From the NCBI RefSeq assembly GCF_001619615.1, contig NZ_LQQP01000002.1, forward strand, positions 162,599-226,598: 64,000 bases of DNA. Reading direction: 5' to 3'. The translations under genes were made by a program, and so were the position numbers. This DNA comes from Microbacterium sp. T32 (GTDB lineage: Bacteria; Actinomycetota; Actinomycetes; Actinomycetales; Microbacteriaceae). Positions within the stretch are counted from its first letter, which is position 1. Each line of letters begins with the position of its first letter. The notes under the pieces were generated by a model. The model was not told where the DNA came from. It worked only from the letters and a program-made list of their open reading frames with translations, and did not search any database. This document shows, one piece after another, positions 55,019-63,459 of this stretch.

Positions 55019-56668
55019 TCAGGCGGCCGCGGCGCCGATTCCCTCGGCATCCAGGATCGTGTAGGCGTAGCCCTGTTCGGCGAGGAATCGCTGACGGTTC
55101 TGCGCGAAATCCTGGTCGACCGTGTCGCGCGCGATGAGCGTGTAGAAACTCGCCGTGTGCCCCGACTGCTTGGGTCGGAGCAGACGTCCCAGACGCTGCG
55201 CCTCCTCCTGGCGAGACCCGAACGACCCCGACACCTGCACCGCGACGGAGGCCTCGGGGAGGTCGACCGAGAAGTTCGCGACCTTGGAGACGACGAGCAG
55301 CGAGATCGAGCCCTCGCGGAAGGCCTGGAACAGCTCCTCCCGCTCCGTGACGGGGGTGGCGCCCGTGATCTTCGGCGCGTTCAGGGCGTCCGAGAGTTCG
55401 TCGATCTGGTCGAGGTACTGCCCGATCACGAGCACGCGTTCGCCCGGATGCCGATCCACCAGGCGCTTCACGACGTCGATCTTCGCGGGCGCGGTGGCCG
55501 CCAGGCGGTAGCGCTCCTCGTCGGCCGCGGCCGCGTACTCAAGGCGTTCGTCGGCGGGGAGGTCGATGCGGACCTCGTAGCAGGCGGCGGGGGAGATGTA
55601 GCCCTGGGCCTCGATCTCCTTCCACGGCGCGTCGAAGCGCTTGGGGCCGATGAGGCTGAAGACATCGCCCTCGCGGCCGTCCTCCCGCACCAGGGTCGCC
55701 GTCAGTCCGAGGCGGCGACGCGCCTGGAGATCGGCGGTGAGCTTGAACACGGGCGCGGGCAGCAGGTGCACCTCGTCGTAGAGCACCAGGCCCCAGTCGA
55801 GCGCGTCGAGGAGGGCGAGGTGGGCGTACTTCCCGCCGCGCTTGGCGGTGAGGATCTGGTACGTCGCGATCGTGACCGGCTTGATCTCCTTGGACTGGCC
55901 GGAGTACTCGCCGATCTCCTCGGGGGTCAGGCTCGTGCGGCGCAGGAGCTCGTCGCGCCACTGGCGGGCGCTGACGGTGTTGGTGACGAGGATGAGCGTC
56001 GTCGTGCGGGTCTCGGCCATCGCACCGGCGCCGACGAGCGTCTTGCCGGCGCCACAGGGAAGGACGACGACGCCGGAGCCGCCCTCGGAGAAGGACTCGA
56101 CCGCCTGGCGCTGGTACGGGCGCAGCTTCCAGCCGTCCTCCGCGAGATCGATCGGGTGCGGGGTCCCGGGCGTGTACCCGGCGAGGTCCTCGGCCGGCCA
56201 GCCGATCTTCAGCAGCTCCTGCTTGATGTGGCCGCGGGCCCACGCGTCGACGGTGTAGCTGTCCGGGGTGGGGTGGCCGATGAGCAGCGGCGAGATGCGC
56301 TTGTTGCGCGACACCTCGCCGAGAACCGCGGGATCGGTCGAGCGCAGGACGAGCGCCCCCTCCTCGTCGCGTTCGATGACGAGCCGGCCGTAGCGCCCGA
56401 CGGTCTCGCGGATGTCGGTGCTCACCGAGGCCGGGACCGGGAAGCGCGACCAGCGGTCCAGCGTCTGGAGCATCGCATCCGCATCGTGCCCGGCTGCCCG
56501 GGCGTTCCACAGGCCGAGGCGCGTGATGCGATAGGTGTGGATGTGCTCGGGGGCGCGCTCGAGCTCGGCGAAGACCGCGAGCTCGTGCCGCGCGGTCTCC
56601 GCGTCGGGATGCGCGACTTCGAGGAGCACCGTGCGGTCGCTCTGGACGATGAGGGGGCCGTCAGCCAT
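55019..56668 (-). CDS. XPB-type DNA repair helicase
   Basis: A 549-residue superfamily 2 helicase of the bacterial XPB family. N-terminal damage-recognition-like domain (about 1-170), motif I PCGAGKT (204-210), motif II DEVH (VLYDEVHLLPAP), LGLTATLVREDGREGD (motif III), RED-like region, and motif VI QEEAQRLGRLLRPK. A 3'-5' helicase that unwinds damaged DNA. The neighbouring upstream gene encodes the XPB-associated helicase-C protein, a standard actinobacterial pair. Confidence 0.94.
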   Translation of the reverse strand: MADGPLIVQSDRTVLLEVAHPDAETARHELAVFAELERAPEHIHTYRITRLGLWNARAAGHDADAMLQTLDRWSRFPVPASVSTDIRETVGRYGRLVIERDEEGALVLRSTDPAVLGEVSRNKRISPLLIGHPTPDSYTVDAWARGHIKQELLKIGWPAEDLAGYTPGTPHPIDLAEDGWKLRPYQRQAVESFSEGGSGVVVLPCGAGKTLVGAGAMAETRTTTLILVTNTVSARQWRDELLRRTSLTPEEIGEYSGQSKEIKPVTIATYQILTAKRGGKYAHLALLDALDWGLVLYDEVHLLPAPVFKLTADLQARRRLGLTATLVREDGREGDVFSLIGPKRFDAPWKEIEAQGYISPAACYEVRIDLPADERLEYAAAADEERYRLAATAPAKIDVVKRLVDRHPGERVLVIGQYLDQIDELSDALNAPKITGATPVTEREELFQAFREGSISLLVVSKVANFSVDLPEASVAVQVSGSFGSRQEEAQRLGRLLRPKQSGHTASFYTLIARDTVDQDFAQNRQRFLAEQGYAYTILDAEGIGAAAA

Positions 56669-56716
56669 AGCGTTCGATTCTACCGGTGCGCCGGGGGCGG
56701 CGTCGTCGCCGGTCGC

Positions 56717-58438
56717 TCAGGAGACGGGGCTGACGGAGTCGATGTGCGACAGCGGGAGGGTGCGCTCCACGTCCGCGGCGCGGTCCCTGCCGCGCAGGCG
56801 CCCGCCGCCGAGACCCGTCGCCTCCAGCCGGAAGACGCGCGCGGAACCGTCCGGAAGGCGGACGGTGACGTCGACCACGGCGCGGGCGCGCACCGCCTGG
56901 TCGAGTTCGCGCTCCAGCCACGCGGCATCCGAATCCTCGCCCCCGGCCCGCAGCCGGGCGATGAGCGGCGCATAGACGGCGGTGGGCGTCTCGTGCGTCT
57001 CCGCGGCGGCGAGCCGCGCGCGGTCCACCGCGCGAGGGCGGCCGTCCTCGTCGACCGCGACCGCGGGGTACCGGGCGTCGGTGAGCGCCCAGAAGACGAC
57101 GTCGGCGGCGACGTGCGTGATGAGTTCGTCGCCCGACCGGGTCAGGGCCACGGAGCGGAGCGACGTGTCGACCTCCATCGAGCGCCGCAGAGTCTCGTCG
57201 TCGGTACGGACGGTGGTGAGACCGGATGCCGTGTCGGCGGTGACCCGCACGCGACCATGCTCGGCCGAGGTGCGCTCGATGACGTAGGCGAGCGGCTGCG
57301 GGAGCCCGGTGAGCGAGATCCCGGTCAGGAACTCGCGCAGGCTGTCCGCCGTCTCGCCGCCCGTGATGGCCGCGCCGATCGTCGCGGCGCTGAACCGGTA
57401 GCTCGAGGCCTGCGCGCGCGACTCACGCGCCGCCATGCTGCGCAGCCGTACATCGAGGTGCGGGGCGAGCGGTCCCGGCGCGATGGCCGTGAGGTCGTTC
57501 TGCAGGTAGACGCGGTCCACCTCGGGCGGCAGCAGCGCGCTGAGCGCCGACACGTCCACGTCGCCGCCCTCGGAGAGTCCCCGTCCCCACGGGGGAACGG
57601 CGCCGCGGTCGTCCAGCAGCCCCCAGGCGCGGAGGCGGTGCGTCCACCGTGCGGCGCGTTCGGGCCCCGCGGGATCGAACGGGGTCGCGGTGGACCAGGT
57701 GGCCTGTGGCATCCATCCGCCGTCCGGCCTGCGGTAGGCGCGAGGGAGCGCGTCGCGCAGCGCTCGGGCGGTCGTCGCCCACCGTTCGAGGGTGGGCAGT
57801 CGCAGCCACGCGCGACCGGAAGCCGTCACGAGCCATGCGCGACCGTTCGTGCCGAGGAGCCCGGTCCGCGCGGCCATGCCCACGAGCAGGTCGGCCTCCT
57901 CCGGAGTCGCGGCGGCTCCGGAATCCACAAGCCGGCGTCGCTCGCCCGCGCCGAGCGAACCCGAGCCGATGCGTCCGAGCGGAGCCTCCAGCGTCAGCAG
58001 GAGGACGTCCGCCAGTGCGGCGGCGTGGGTGAACGCCGACTCGGCCGCGGCGGCGTCGTCCGACGCCGGGACCTCGGCGGTGGCGGGGGCGTCAGGGAGT
58101 CCGTCGGCGGCGGCCTCGCGGACCGCCGTGGCGACCACCGCGTACGGCAGCCCGTCCGCGTCGACGAGGCCGCGTCCGCGCAGGGCCTCGCGGGCGTCAT
58201 CCGGGACCGGGATGCCGTCGACCGCCGCCGCGATGAGGGCGTCGGCCTCCGCGCGGTCCAGGAGGGGGAGGGCTCGAGCGACGGAGGCGGGATCGAGGAG
58301 GGCGTCCGCGGCGTCGAACATGTCGCGCCACGTCGCGGACTCCGACACGTGGCGATCCGCGAGGAGAGCGGCCAGGACCCCGTCGTCGAGAGCGCTCAAC
58401 GAGACCGCCAGCGCACGTTGGTCGGAGGTCTCGGGCAC
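56717..58438 (-). CDS. Helicase-associated (XPB/Ssl2-linked) protein
   Basis: A 573-residue Ala/Arg/Asp-rich soluble protein. No helicase motifs are visible. It matches the conserved actinobacterial 'helicase C-terminal/helicase-associated' family found next to XPB (RVYLQNDLTAIAPGPLAPHLD, about residue 310, and YVIERTSAEHGRVRV, about 385). Likely an accessory to the XPB helicase. GTG start at 58438, one base after the stop of the small membrane protein; XPB follows after 48 bases. Confidence 0.8.
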   Translation of the reverse strand: MPETSDQRALAVSLSALDDGVLAALLADRHVSESATWRDMFDAADALLDPASVARALPLLDRAEADALIAAAVDGIPVPDDAREALRGRGLVDADGLPYAVVATAVREAAADGLPDAPATAEVPASDDAAAAESAFTHAAALADVLLLTLEAPLGRIGSGSLGAGERRRLVDSGAAATPEEADLLVGMAARTGLLGTNGRAWLVTASGRAWLRLPTLERWATTARALRDALPRAYRRPDGGWMPQATWSTATPFDPAGPERAARWTHRLRAWGLLDDRGAVPPWGRGLSEGGDVDVSALSALLPPEVDRVYLQNDLTAIAPGPLAPHLDVRLRSMAARESRAQASSYRFSAATIGAAITGGETADSLREFLTGISLTGLPQPLAYVIERTSAEHGRVRVTADTASGLTTVRTDDETLRRSMEVDTSLRSVALTRSGDELITHVAADVVFWALTDARYPAVAVDEDGRPRAVDRARLAAAETHETPTAVYAPLIARLRAGGEDSDAAWLERELDQAVRARAVVDVTVRLPDGSARVFRLEATGLGGGRLRGRDRAADVERTLPLSHIDSVSPVS

Positions 58439-58439
58439 G

Positions 58440-58709
58440 TCAGCGTCCCCTGTTGGCGCGTGCCCTTCGCACGAAACTCATGATGAGCACGGCCATCATC
58501 ATGAGAAAGGCGATCGGGAGCGCGACCAGAGGCAGCACCACGATGGTCGGCCAGATGCCTTCACCGAAGTTCGTGACACCGGCGGGCCGCGCGAGGATCA
58601 CGACGAAGAAGCACACGATCGAGAGGATGCCCAGCCCCAGCGACATGAAAGCCAGGATGCGATCGATGCGACGGATCGGGACATCGCCGTCGGGGGTGCG
58701 CGTGCTCAT
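58440..58709 (-). CDS. Small two-helix membrane protein
   Basis: An 89-residue protein with two membrane helices (about 17-40, RILAFMSLGLGILSIVCFFV, and 54-80, WPTIVVLPLVALPIAFLMMM) and a basic tail (SFVRRARANRGR). First gene of the operon leading to the XPB pair. Function unknown; such proteins are common in Microbacteriaceae. Confidence 0.7.
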   Translation of the reverse strand: MSTRTPDGDVPIRRIDRILAFMSLGLGILSIVCFFVVILARPAGVTNFGEGIWPTIVVLPLVALPIAFLMMMAVLIMSFVRRARANRGR

Positions 58710-58815
58710 CGTCGTCAGCCTAGCGCCTGGCGGGCGTGCCGTAGGCTGAGGGGCCGGGATCCGATCGGGTTCCGCGTTCCGCCGCGCAATCGCGCACACA
58801 CTCAGCGAGGTGTCC

Positions 58816-59199
58816 ATGCCCACCGGCAAGGTCAGGTTCTACGACGAAGAGAAGGGCTTCGGCTTCGTCACCACCGATGACGGCCAGGACGTGTTCCTGC
58901 ACGCCACCGCCCTGCCCGCCGGGACACCCGCCCCCAAGGCCGGCACGCGTCTGGAGTTCGGCGTCGCGGACGGCAAGCGCGGGCTCCAGGCCCTCTCGGT
59001 GCGTGTGCTCGAAGCTCCCGTCAGCATGGCGAAGCGGTCCCGCAAGCCCGCCGACGACATGGCGATCATCGTCGAGGACCTCGTCAAGCTCCTCGACGGC
59101 ATCGGCGGCGACCTGCGCCGCGGTCGCTACCCCAGCGGCGCGCATGCCAAGAAGATCGCTGCGGTCCTGCGCAAGGTCGCCGATGACTTCGAAGCCTGA
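58816..59199 (+). CDS. Cold-shock-domain protein with C-terminal extension
   Basis: 127 residues. Cold-shock domain at 1-65 (GKVRFYDEEKGFGFVTTDD; DVFLHATAL), with an extra ~60-residue helical part (PADDMAIIVEDLVKLLDGIG..) that is typical of an actinobacterial two-part CSP family. ATG 58816 follows GAGG; a GTG two codons earlier is possible. Its last 17 bases overlap the next gene in another frame. Confidence 0.88.
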   Translation: MPTGKVRFYDEEKGFGFVTTDDGQDVFLHATALPAGTPAPKAGTRLEFGVADGKRGLQALSVRVLEAPVSMAKRSRKPADDMAIIVEDLVKLLDGIGGDLRRGRYPSGAHAKKIAAVLRKVADDFEA

Positions 59200-59878
59200 G
59201 CCCGTCGCCGACGAGCGACTGCTCCACGCACACGACCTCGCGCTCTCGGCGCTCCGGGAGATCACCCCGGCCGACACGATCGGACCCCCGGCGGGCCACG
59301 TCGTGGAGGCCGACGACGTCGTCTCGCTGCGGTTCCACACGCGCCTCGCGGGATACCCGGGCTGGCACTGGACCGTGACGATCGCCGTTGTGGAGGACTC
59401 CGAGCCGACGGTTCTCGAGGCGGAGCTGCTGCCGGGTGAAGGCGCGCTGCTCGCCCCGGACTGGGTGCCGTGGGCGAAGCGCCTCGCGGAATACCAGGCG
59501 GCTCAGGCCGCCGCAGCCGCCGCGGGTGAAGCGTCCGACGACGACCTGGACGATCAGGACGACCTGGACGACGAGGACGACGACGACCTGGACGACGAGT
59601 CCGACGACGAGGATTCGGACGACGACGAGGACGACGAGCCGAAGGCGCGGTTGCACGCGGGCGACCTCGACGGCGTCGACATCGACGAACTCGACGACTC
59701 GGCGGACGACGAGGACGACGACTCCGACGAGGAGGACGACGACTCCGACGAGGAGGACGACGACTCCGACGAGGACGATGACTCCGACGACGACTCGGAT
59801 GAGGACGATTCCGACGAGGAAGACGACGACTCGGACGAGGACGACTTCGACGACGACGAGCACGAACGCAGCTACTGA
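59183..59878 (+). CDS. DUF3027-family protein with long acidic tail
   Basis: 231 residues, starting ATG 59183 inside the end of the cold-shock gene. The N-terminal DUF3027 core (about 8-110) includes SLRFHTRLAGYPGWHWTVTIAVV and the LLAPDWVPWAKRLAEY motif. Residues about 118-231 are almost all Asp, Glu and Ser. The repeat DDDSDEE occurs about three times, from a 21-base tandem repeat. The same gene pair (CSP-like then DUF3027) is usual in Actinobacteria. Function unknown; the tail could bind basic proteins or metals. Confidence 0.85.
   Translation: MTSKPEPVADERLLHAHDLALSALREITPADTIGPPAGHVVEADDVVSLRFHTRLAGYPGWHWTVTIAVVEDSEPTVLEAELLPGEGALLAPDWVPWAKRLAEYQAAQAAAAAAGEASDDDLDDQDDLDDEDDDDLDDESDDEDSDDDEDDEPKARLHAGDLDGVDIDELDDSADDEDDDSDEEDDDSDEEDDDSDEDDDSDDDSDEDDSDEEDDDSDEDDFDDDEHERSY
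59714..59773 (+). repeat. 21-base tandem repeat in the acidic tail
   Basis: About 2.9 copies of GACGACGACTCCGACGAGGAG, in frame, encoding DDDSDEE. Likely length-variable by slippage. Confidence 0.9.
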
Positions 59879-59936
59879 ATCGCGTACACCCGTCGCTGAC
59901 GGCGCCGGTTTCGGCATCCGGGTCCGCTCTGAACGA

Positions 59937-59970
59937 CGGAAGCCGCCCCGCGGCGGCGGGACGGCTTCCG
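59937..59970. terminator. Terminator between DUF3027 gene and serC
   Basis: CGGAAGCCG pairs with CGGCTTCCG, with inner CCC/GGG pairs, between convergent genes. Confidence 0.6.
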
Positions 59971-59983
59971 GTGCGATGCGAGG

Positions 59984-61105
59984 TCAGGCCTGCGGCAGGC
60001 GCTCGATCGTGTAGTCGATCGCGCCGATGAGGCGTCGGACGTCTTCCGGCTCGATCGAGACGAACGTCGCGATGCGCAGCTGGTTGCGGCCGAGCTTGCG
60101 ATACGGCTCGGTGTCGACGATGCCGTTCGCGCGCAGACTCTTCGCGATCGCCGCAGCATCGATCGAGTCGTCGAAGTCGACCGTGACGACGACGGGGGAG
60201 CGGTCGGCGGGATCGGCGACGAACGGCGTCGCGACCTCGCTCGCCTCGGCCCACGCGTAGAGAGCCGAGGAGGACTCCGCCGTGCGGGCACCGGCCCAGC
60301 TGAGGCCGCCGTTGTCGAGGATCCAGCCCAGCTGCTCGTCGAGGAGGAGGAGCGTCGCGAGCGCCGGAGTGTTCAGCGTCTGCTGCAGCCGCGAGTTGTC
60401 GACCGCGTTCTTCAGGCTCAGGAACTCGGGGATGTACCGACCGGATGCCGCGATGCGCTCGATCCGCTCGATCGCGGCCGGTGACACCGCCGCGTACCAG
60501 AGGCCGCCGTCCGAGCCGAGGTTCTTCTGCGGCGCGAAGTAGTAGACGTCTGCCTCGGCGACGTCGAAATCGATGCCGCCCGCGGCGCTCGTCGCGTCGA
60601 TGACCGTCAGGGCTCCGGCATCCCCGTGCACGCGCGTGACGGGTGCGGCGACGCCCGTGGAGGTCTCGTTGTGCGGCCACGCGTACACGTCGATGCCCTC
60701 GACGGCCTCGAAGGCGGCCCGGGTGCCCGGCTCGGCGCGGCGCACGTCGGGTGCCTGCAGCCAGGGCGCGGCGGCCGCGGCGGCGAACTTGCCGCCGAAC
60801 TCGCCCGACACCAGATTCTGGCTGCGGTTCTCGATGAGACCGAAGGCCGCGGCATCCCAGAATGCCGTCGACCCGCCGTTGCCGAGGAGGATCTCGTACC
60901 CCTCGGGCAGACGGAACAGCTCGGCGAGGCGCTCGCGCGTGCTGGCGACGAGGTTCTTCACGGGCGCCTGGCGGTGCGAGGTCCCGAGGATCGAGGCGCC
61001 GCGGGTGACGAGCGCTTCGAGCTGCGCACCGCGCACCTTCGAAGGGCCGCATCCGAAGCGTCCGTCGGTGGGCAGGAGGTCGGCGGGAAGGTCCACGTGC
61101 GGCAT
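59984..61105 (-). CDS. serC: Phosphoserine aminotransferase
   Basis: PLP-dependent enzyme of serine (and pyridoxine) biosynthesis, 373 residues, the actinobacterial type. RFGCGPSKVR near the N-terminus, the PLP-phosphate loop LGNGGSTAFWD (74-84), DATSAAGGIDFD (170-181) and the PLP-Lys194 in YFAPQKNLGSDGG. Length fits mycobacterial SerC. Divergent from the DtxR-like gene. Confidence 0.94.
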   Translation of the reverse strand: MPHVDLPADLLPTDGRFGCGPSKVRGAQLEALVTRGASILGTSHRQAPVKNLVASTRERLAELFRLPEGYEILLGNGGSTAFWDAAAFGLIENRSQNLVSGEFGGKFAAAAAAPWLQAPDVRRAEPGTRAAFEAVEGIDVYAWPHNETSTGVAAPVTRVHGDAGALTVIDATSAAGGIDFDVAEADVYYFAPQKNLGSDGGLWYAAVSPAAIERIERIAASGRYIPEFLSLKNAVDNSRLQQTLNTPALATLLLLDEQLGWILDNGGLSWAGARTAESSSALYAWAEASEVATPFVADPADRSPVVVTVDFDDSIDAAAIAKSLRANGIVDTEPYRKLGRNQLRIATFVSIEPEDVRRLIGAIDYTIERLPQA

Positions 61106-61201
61106 GCGTCGATTCTAGGGCGGGGGTCGGACGCGACCGGCGCGTGTGTCGGACGGGGTCGGTAGGCTGGGAACACCGCCACGACGCCCGAGGACTGCTG
61201 A

Positions 61202-61900
61202 ATGACCGATCTCATCGACACCACCGAGATGTACCTGCGCACGATCCTCGAGCTCGAAGAGGAGAACATCGTCCCCCTGCGCGCGCGGATCTCGGAGCGT
61301 CTGGGGCACTCGGGTCCCACGGTGTCGCAGACCGTCGGCCGGATGGAGCGCGACGGTCTCGTCGTCGTCTCGGAGGATCGGCGTCTCGAACTGACCGGCG
61401 ACGGGCGTCAGAAGGCCGTCGACGTGATGCGCAAGCACCGTCTCGCCGAGCGCCTCCTCAGCGATGTGATCGGTCTCGACTGGGCCTACGTCCACGACGA
61501 GGCCTGCCGCTGGGAGCACGTCATGAGCGAGCAGGTCGAGCGCCGCCTGGTCGAGCTCCTCGGCCACCCCACCGAGTCGCCGTACGGCAATCCGATTCCG
61601 GGCCTGGACCAGCTCGGCGACGTCGCGAGCGCCACCTTCGAAGAGGGTGTCGTCGGACTCGTGCGCAAGCTGACGGATGCCGGTGAGCCCATCTCCGGCA
61701 CGGTTCGCCGTCTCGCCGAACCGGCGCAGGTCGATCCCGAACTGCTGCAGCAGCTCAAGGCGGCCGGCGTCCTTCCCGGCGCGCGAGGGAACTACCGCTT
61801 CAACGAGGGCTACGTCCTGGTCGAGATGGACGGCGTCGAGGACGGACTCGAGCTGCCGGTCGAGGTCGCCTCGCACATCTTCCTCGTCGACGAGGCCTGA
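61202..61900 (+). CDS. ideR: DtxR/IdeR-type metal-dependent repressor
   Basis: A 232-residue iron-responsive regulator. Winged helix (1-70), metal-binding/dimerisation domain (75-140), SH3/FeoA-like domain (about 155-230). All ligands of DtxR fall at the same numbers: Met10, Cys102, Glu105 and His106 (primary site), His79, Glu83 and His98 (ancillary). This points to Fe(II), not Mn(II)-type MntR. Expected to repress siderophore and iron-uptake genes; it binds 19-base iron boxes (family knowledge). Confidence 0.93.
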   Translation: MTDLIDTTEMYLRTILELEEENIVPLRARISERLGHSGPTVSQTVGRMERDGLVVVSEDRRLELTGDGRQKAVDVMRKHRLAERLLSDVIGLDWAYVHDEACRWEHVMSEQVERRLVELLGHPTESPYGNPIPGLDQLGDVASATFEEGVVGLVRKLTDAGEPISGTVRRLAEPAQVDPELLQQLKAAGVLPGARGNYRFNEGYVLVEMDGVEDGLELPVEVASHIFLVDEA

Positions 61901-62044
61901 GCCGCGGGGCGATCGCGCCCCCGGAGCGACTCGACGCGCGCGGCGATCGGGCGCGGGTGACGCACGGTGTCGCCGCGTGACGGCCGGAGACGTCGCAACC
62001 CGGCCATCGCCTGCACGCGGGGGTACCAGGCGTGACAGTTTCGT

Positions 62045-62050
62045 TATGTT
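62045..62050 (+). promoter_or_regulatory. Possible -10 (TATGTT) for the M23 peptidase leader
   Basis: Would start the transcript near 62057, at the 5' edge of the structured leader. An alternative pair is GTGACA (62032) and TAGCCT (62055), spacer 17, but that would place part of the leader stem upstream of the RNA. Confidence 0.35.
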
Positions 62051-62054
62051 CGGG

Positions 62055-62198
62055 TAGCCTCGAAAGGTCCACAGGCGAGAAGCCCGCCGTCGGACCCCTC
62101 GCGGTTTGCCTCACCGGCTCGTCGTCCGCAGAGGGTGAAGCCCGCACATCGCGCCCACAATCGAGTGCTGACGAGCCAGCGTATGAACGCAGAGGCGC
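62055..62198 (+). ncRNA. Candidate c-di-AMP (ydaO/yuaA) riboswitch
   Basis: A roughly 140-base structured leader. Closing stem GCCTC (62057-62061) pairs with GAGGC (62192-62196). Inside are CGAAAGGT, then ACAGGCGAGAAGCC, and a GGGTGAAGCCC segment, matching the general order of the ydaO motif. In Actinobacteria this switch commonly precedes rpf and NlpC/P60 or M23 peptidase genes, as here. Identified by eye against remembered examples, so the match is tentative. Confidence 0.5.
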
Positions 62199-62208
62199 CG
62201 GAGGAAAC

Positions 62209-63120
62209 TTGGCTGAACACACCGATTCCGTCGCGGACCTGCCCGAGGTCCCCGCAACGGGTCAGACTCGAAAGAGCGCGCGCGCCGCGGTCACCCGGCC
62301 CGCCGCCCGCCCCCCGCGGAAGCCCGCTGTCGCGTCGTCGACGGTCTCGCGTACCGCTCCCACCCCCAACTCGTCGTCGTTCCGGCGGAACACGAAGCCG
62401 CTGCGCAGCGCAGTGATCCTGTCCATGGTGGCCGGGCTCGTCGCGACGGTGGCCATCCCCGCCTATGCCGCATCGCTGCCCGCGGCCGAGACCATGACGC
62501 TGCAGGAGATGTCGGCCCCCGACAACCAGTCGCTCGTCGTCGCCTCGAACGCGAACGCCGAAACCCTGGATCGCAGCAGCTACTCCGCCACCACGGCGGA
62601 GGAGATCCAGAAGAAGAAGGATCAGGAGGCCGCCGCGGCGGCCGCCGCCGAGCGCGCCCGGCAGCTCGCGGCCAGCGCCAACGTCGCCGTCTCCTCGATC
62701 AACCTGAACATGACCGCACCCGGCTCCGGCGAGGTGCGCTGGCCCCTGACCAGCTACGTCCTCGGCCGCGGCCTGTGGGACTCGGGCTACCACCAGGGCG
62801 TCGACATCCTCGCGCCGCAGGGCCAACCGATCTTCGCCGCTGCCGCGGGTGTCGTTTCGGTGTCGTCCGAGAGCTACGGCGGCTACGGCGTGGGCATCGT
62901 CATCGAACACGTCATCAACGGCCAGAAGGTGACCACCACCTACGGCCACATGACCTACGGCAGCCGCCAGGTCCAGGCAGGCCAAACGGTCGCCGCCGGG
63001 CAGCTGATCGGCCTCGTCGGCTCGACCGGCAGCTCGACCGCCAACCACCTGCACTTCGAGGTGCACATCAACGGTTCCGTGGTCGATCCGTACGCCTGGC
63101 TTCAGCAGAACGCGGGCTGA
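62209..63120 (+). CDS. Secreted M23 (LytM) peptidoglycan peptidase
   Basis: A cell-wall endopeptidase-like protein of 303 residues from TTG 62209, which has GGAGGAAAC directly before it. A Pro/Ala/Thr-rich N-terminus (1-65) precedes a late signal helix (about 65-88, SAVILSMVAGLVATVAIPAY). Then a coiled Lys/Glu/Ala stretch (EEIQKKKDQEAAAAAA). The M23 domain (about 165-300) has HQGVDI (His, Asp) and HLHFEVHING (HxH), so the zinc site is complete. The ATG at 62032 lies upstream of the leader and is not the start. Confidence 0.87.
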   Translation: MAEHTDSVADLPEVPATGQTRKSARAAVTRPAARPPRKPAVASSTVSRTAPTPNSSSFRRNTKPLRSAVILSMVAGLVATVAIPAYAASLPAAETMTLQEMSAPDNQSLVVASNANAETLDRSSYSATTAEEIQKKKDQEAAAAAAAERARQLAASANVAVSSINLNMTAPGSGEVRWPLTSYVLGRGLWDSGYHQGVDILAPQGQPIFAAAAGVVSVSSESYGGYGVGIVIEHVINGQKVTTTYGHMTYGSRQVQAGQTVAAGQLIGLVGSTGSSTANHLHFEVHINGSVVDPYAWLQQNAG

Positions 63121-63130
63121 TCACCGCATC

Positions 63131-63175
63131 ACAGACGGCGTGCCGGAGACGATCGTTCTCCGACACGCCGTCTGT
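63131..63175 (+). terminator. Terminator of the M23 peptidase gene
   Basis: ACAGACGGCGTG-c-CGGAGA pairs with TCTCCG-a-CACGCCGTCTGT around CGATCGT, followed by CGTTT. Confidence 0.85.
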
Positions 63176-63256
63176 CGTTTCCCTGTGGAGCGGACCCCGG
63201 GCGTGTCGCGGTGGGTTAGCCTGTTCGCGACGTCGGGAGAACCGAAGGGAACGCTG

Positions 63257-63370
63257 ATGGACACCATGCCTCACATCCGCACCATGGATGCGCTCGGGCT
63301 GCTCGTCCTTCGGCATCGTGTGAGCGGATGCCGCGGCCTCACCGCGACTTCTGGGGCGCTGTCTGCATAG
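63257..63370 (+). CDS. 37-codon leader ORF ending inside a terminator
   Basis: ATG 63257, stop TAG 63368-63370, begins MDTMPHIRTMDALGLLVLRH. GAAGGGA lies about 8 bases before the ATG. A weak promoter-like TTAGCCT is at about 63216-63222. The stop codon lies at the junction of the loop and the right arm of the terminator hairpin at 63355-63378. A translated leader of an attenuator is one reading; a short independent transcript is another. The peptide matches no known family. Confidence 0.4.
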   Translation: MDTMPHIRTMDALGLLVLRHRVSGCRGLTATSGALSA

Positions 63371-63384
63371 ACGGCGCCTTTTTT
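63355..63384 (+). terminator. Intrinsic terminator upstream of the HNH gene
   Basis: GGCGC-T-GTCT (63355-63364), loop GCAT, AGAC-G-GCGCC (63369-63378), then six T (63379-63384). The hairpin is within the transcribed region if the promoter is at about 63216. Confidence 0.8.
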
Positions 63385-63459
63385 CATGCCCCAGCGCCTC
63401 TTCCACCGTCGCGAGTCGAACATCCGAGAAGCCGTCTCGGCCATTCGAGAGGAAACGGA

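Noticed and set aside
55157..58483. 1108-residue plus-strand open frame
   Set aside because: Antisense to the XPB helicase pair, whose motifs are clear; the frame is open only because of high GC.
62032..62208. ATG at 62032 as the start of the M23 peptidase
   Set aside because: It would translate the structured leader; TTG 62209 has an ideal GGAGGAAA ribosome site.
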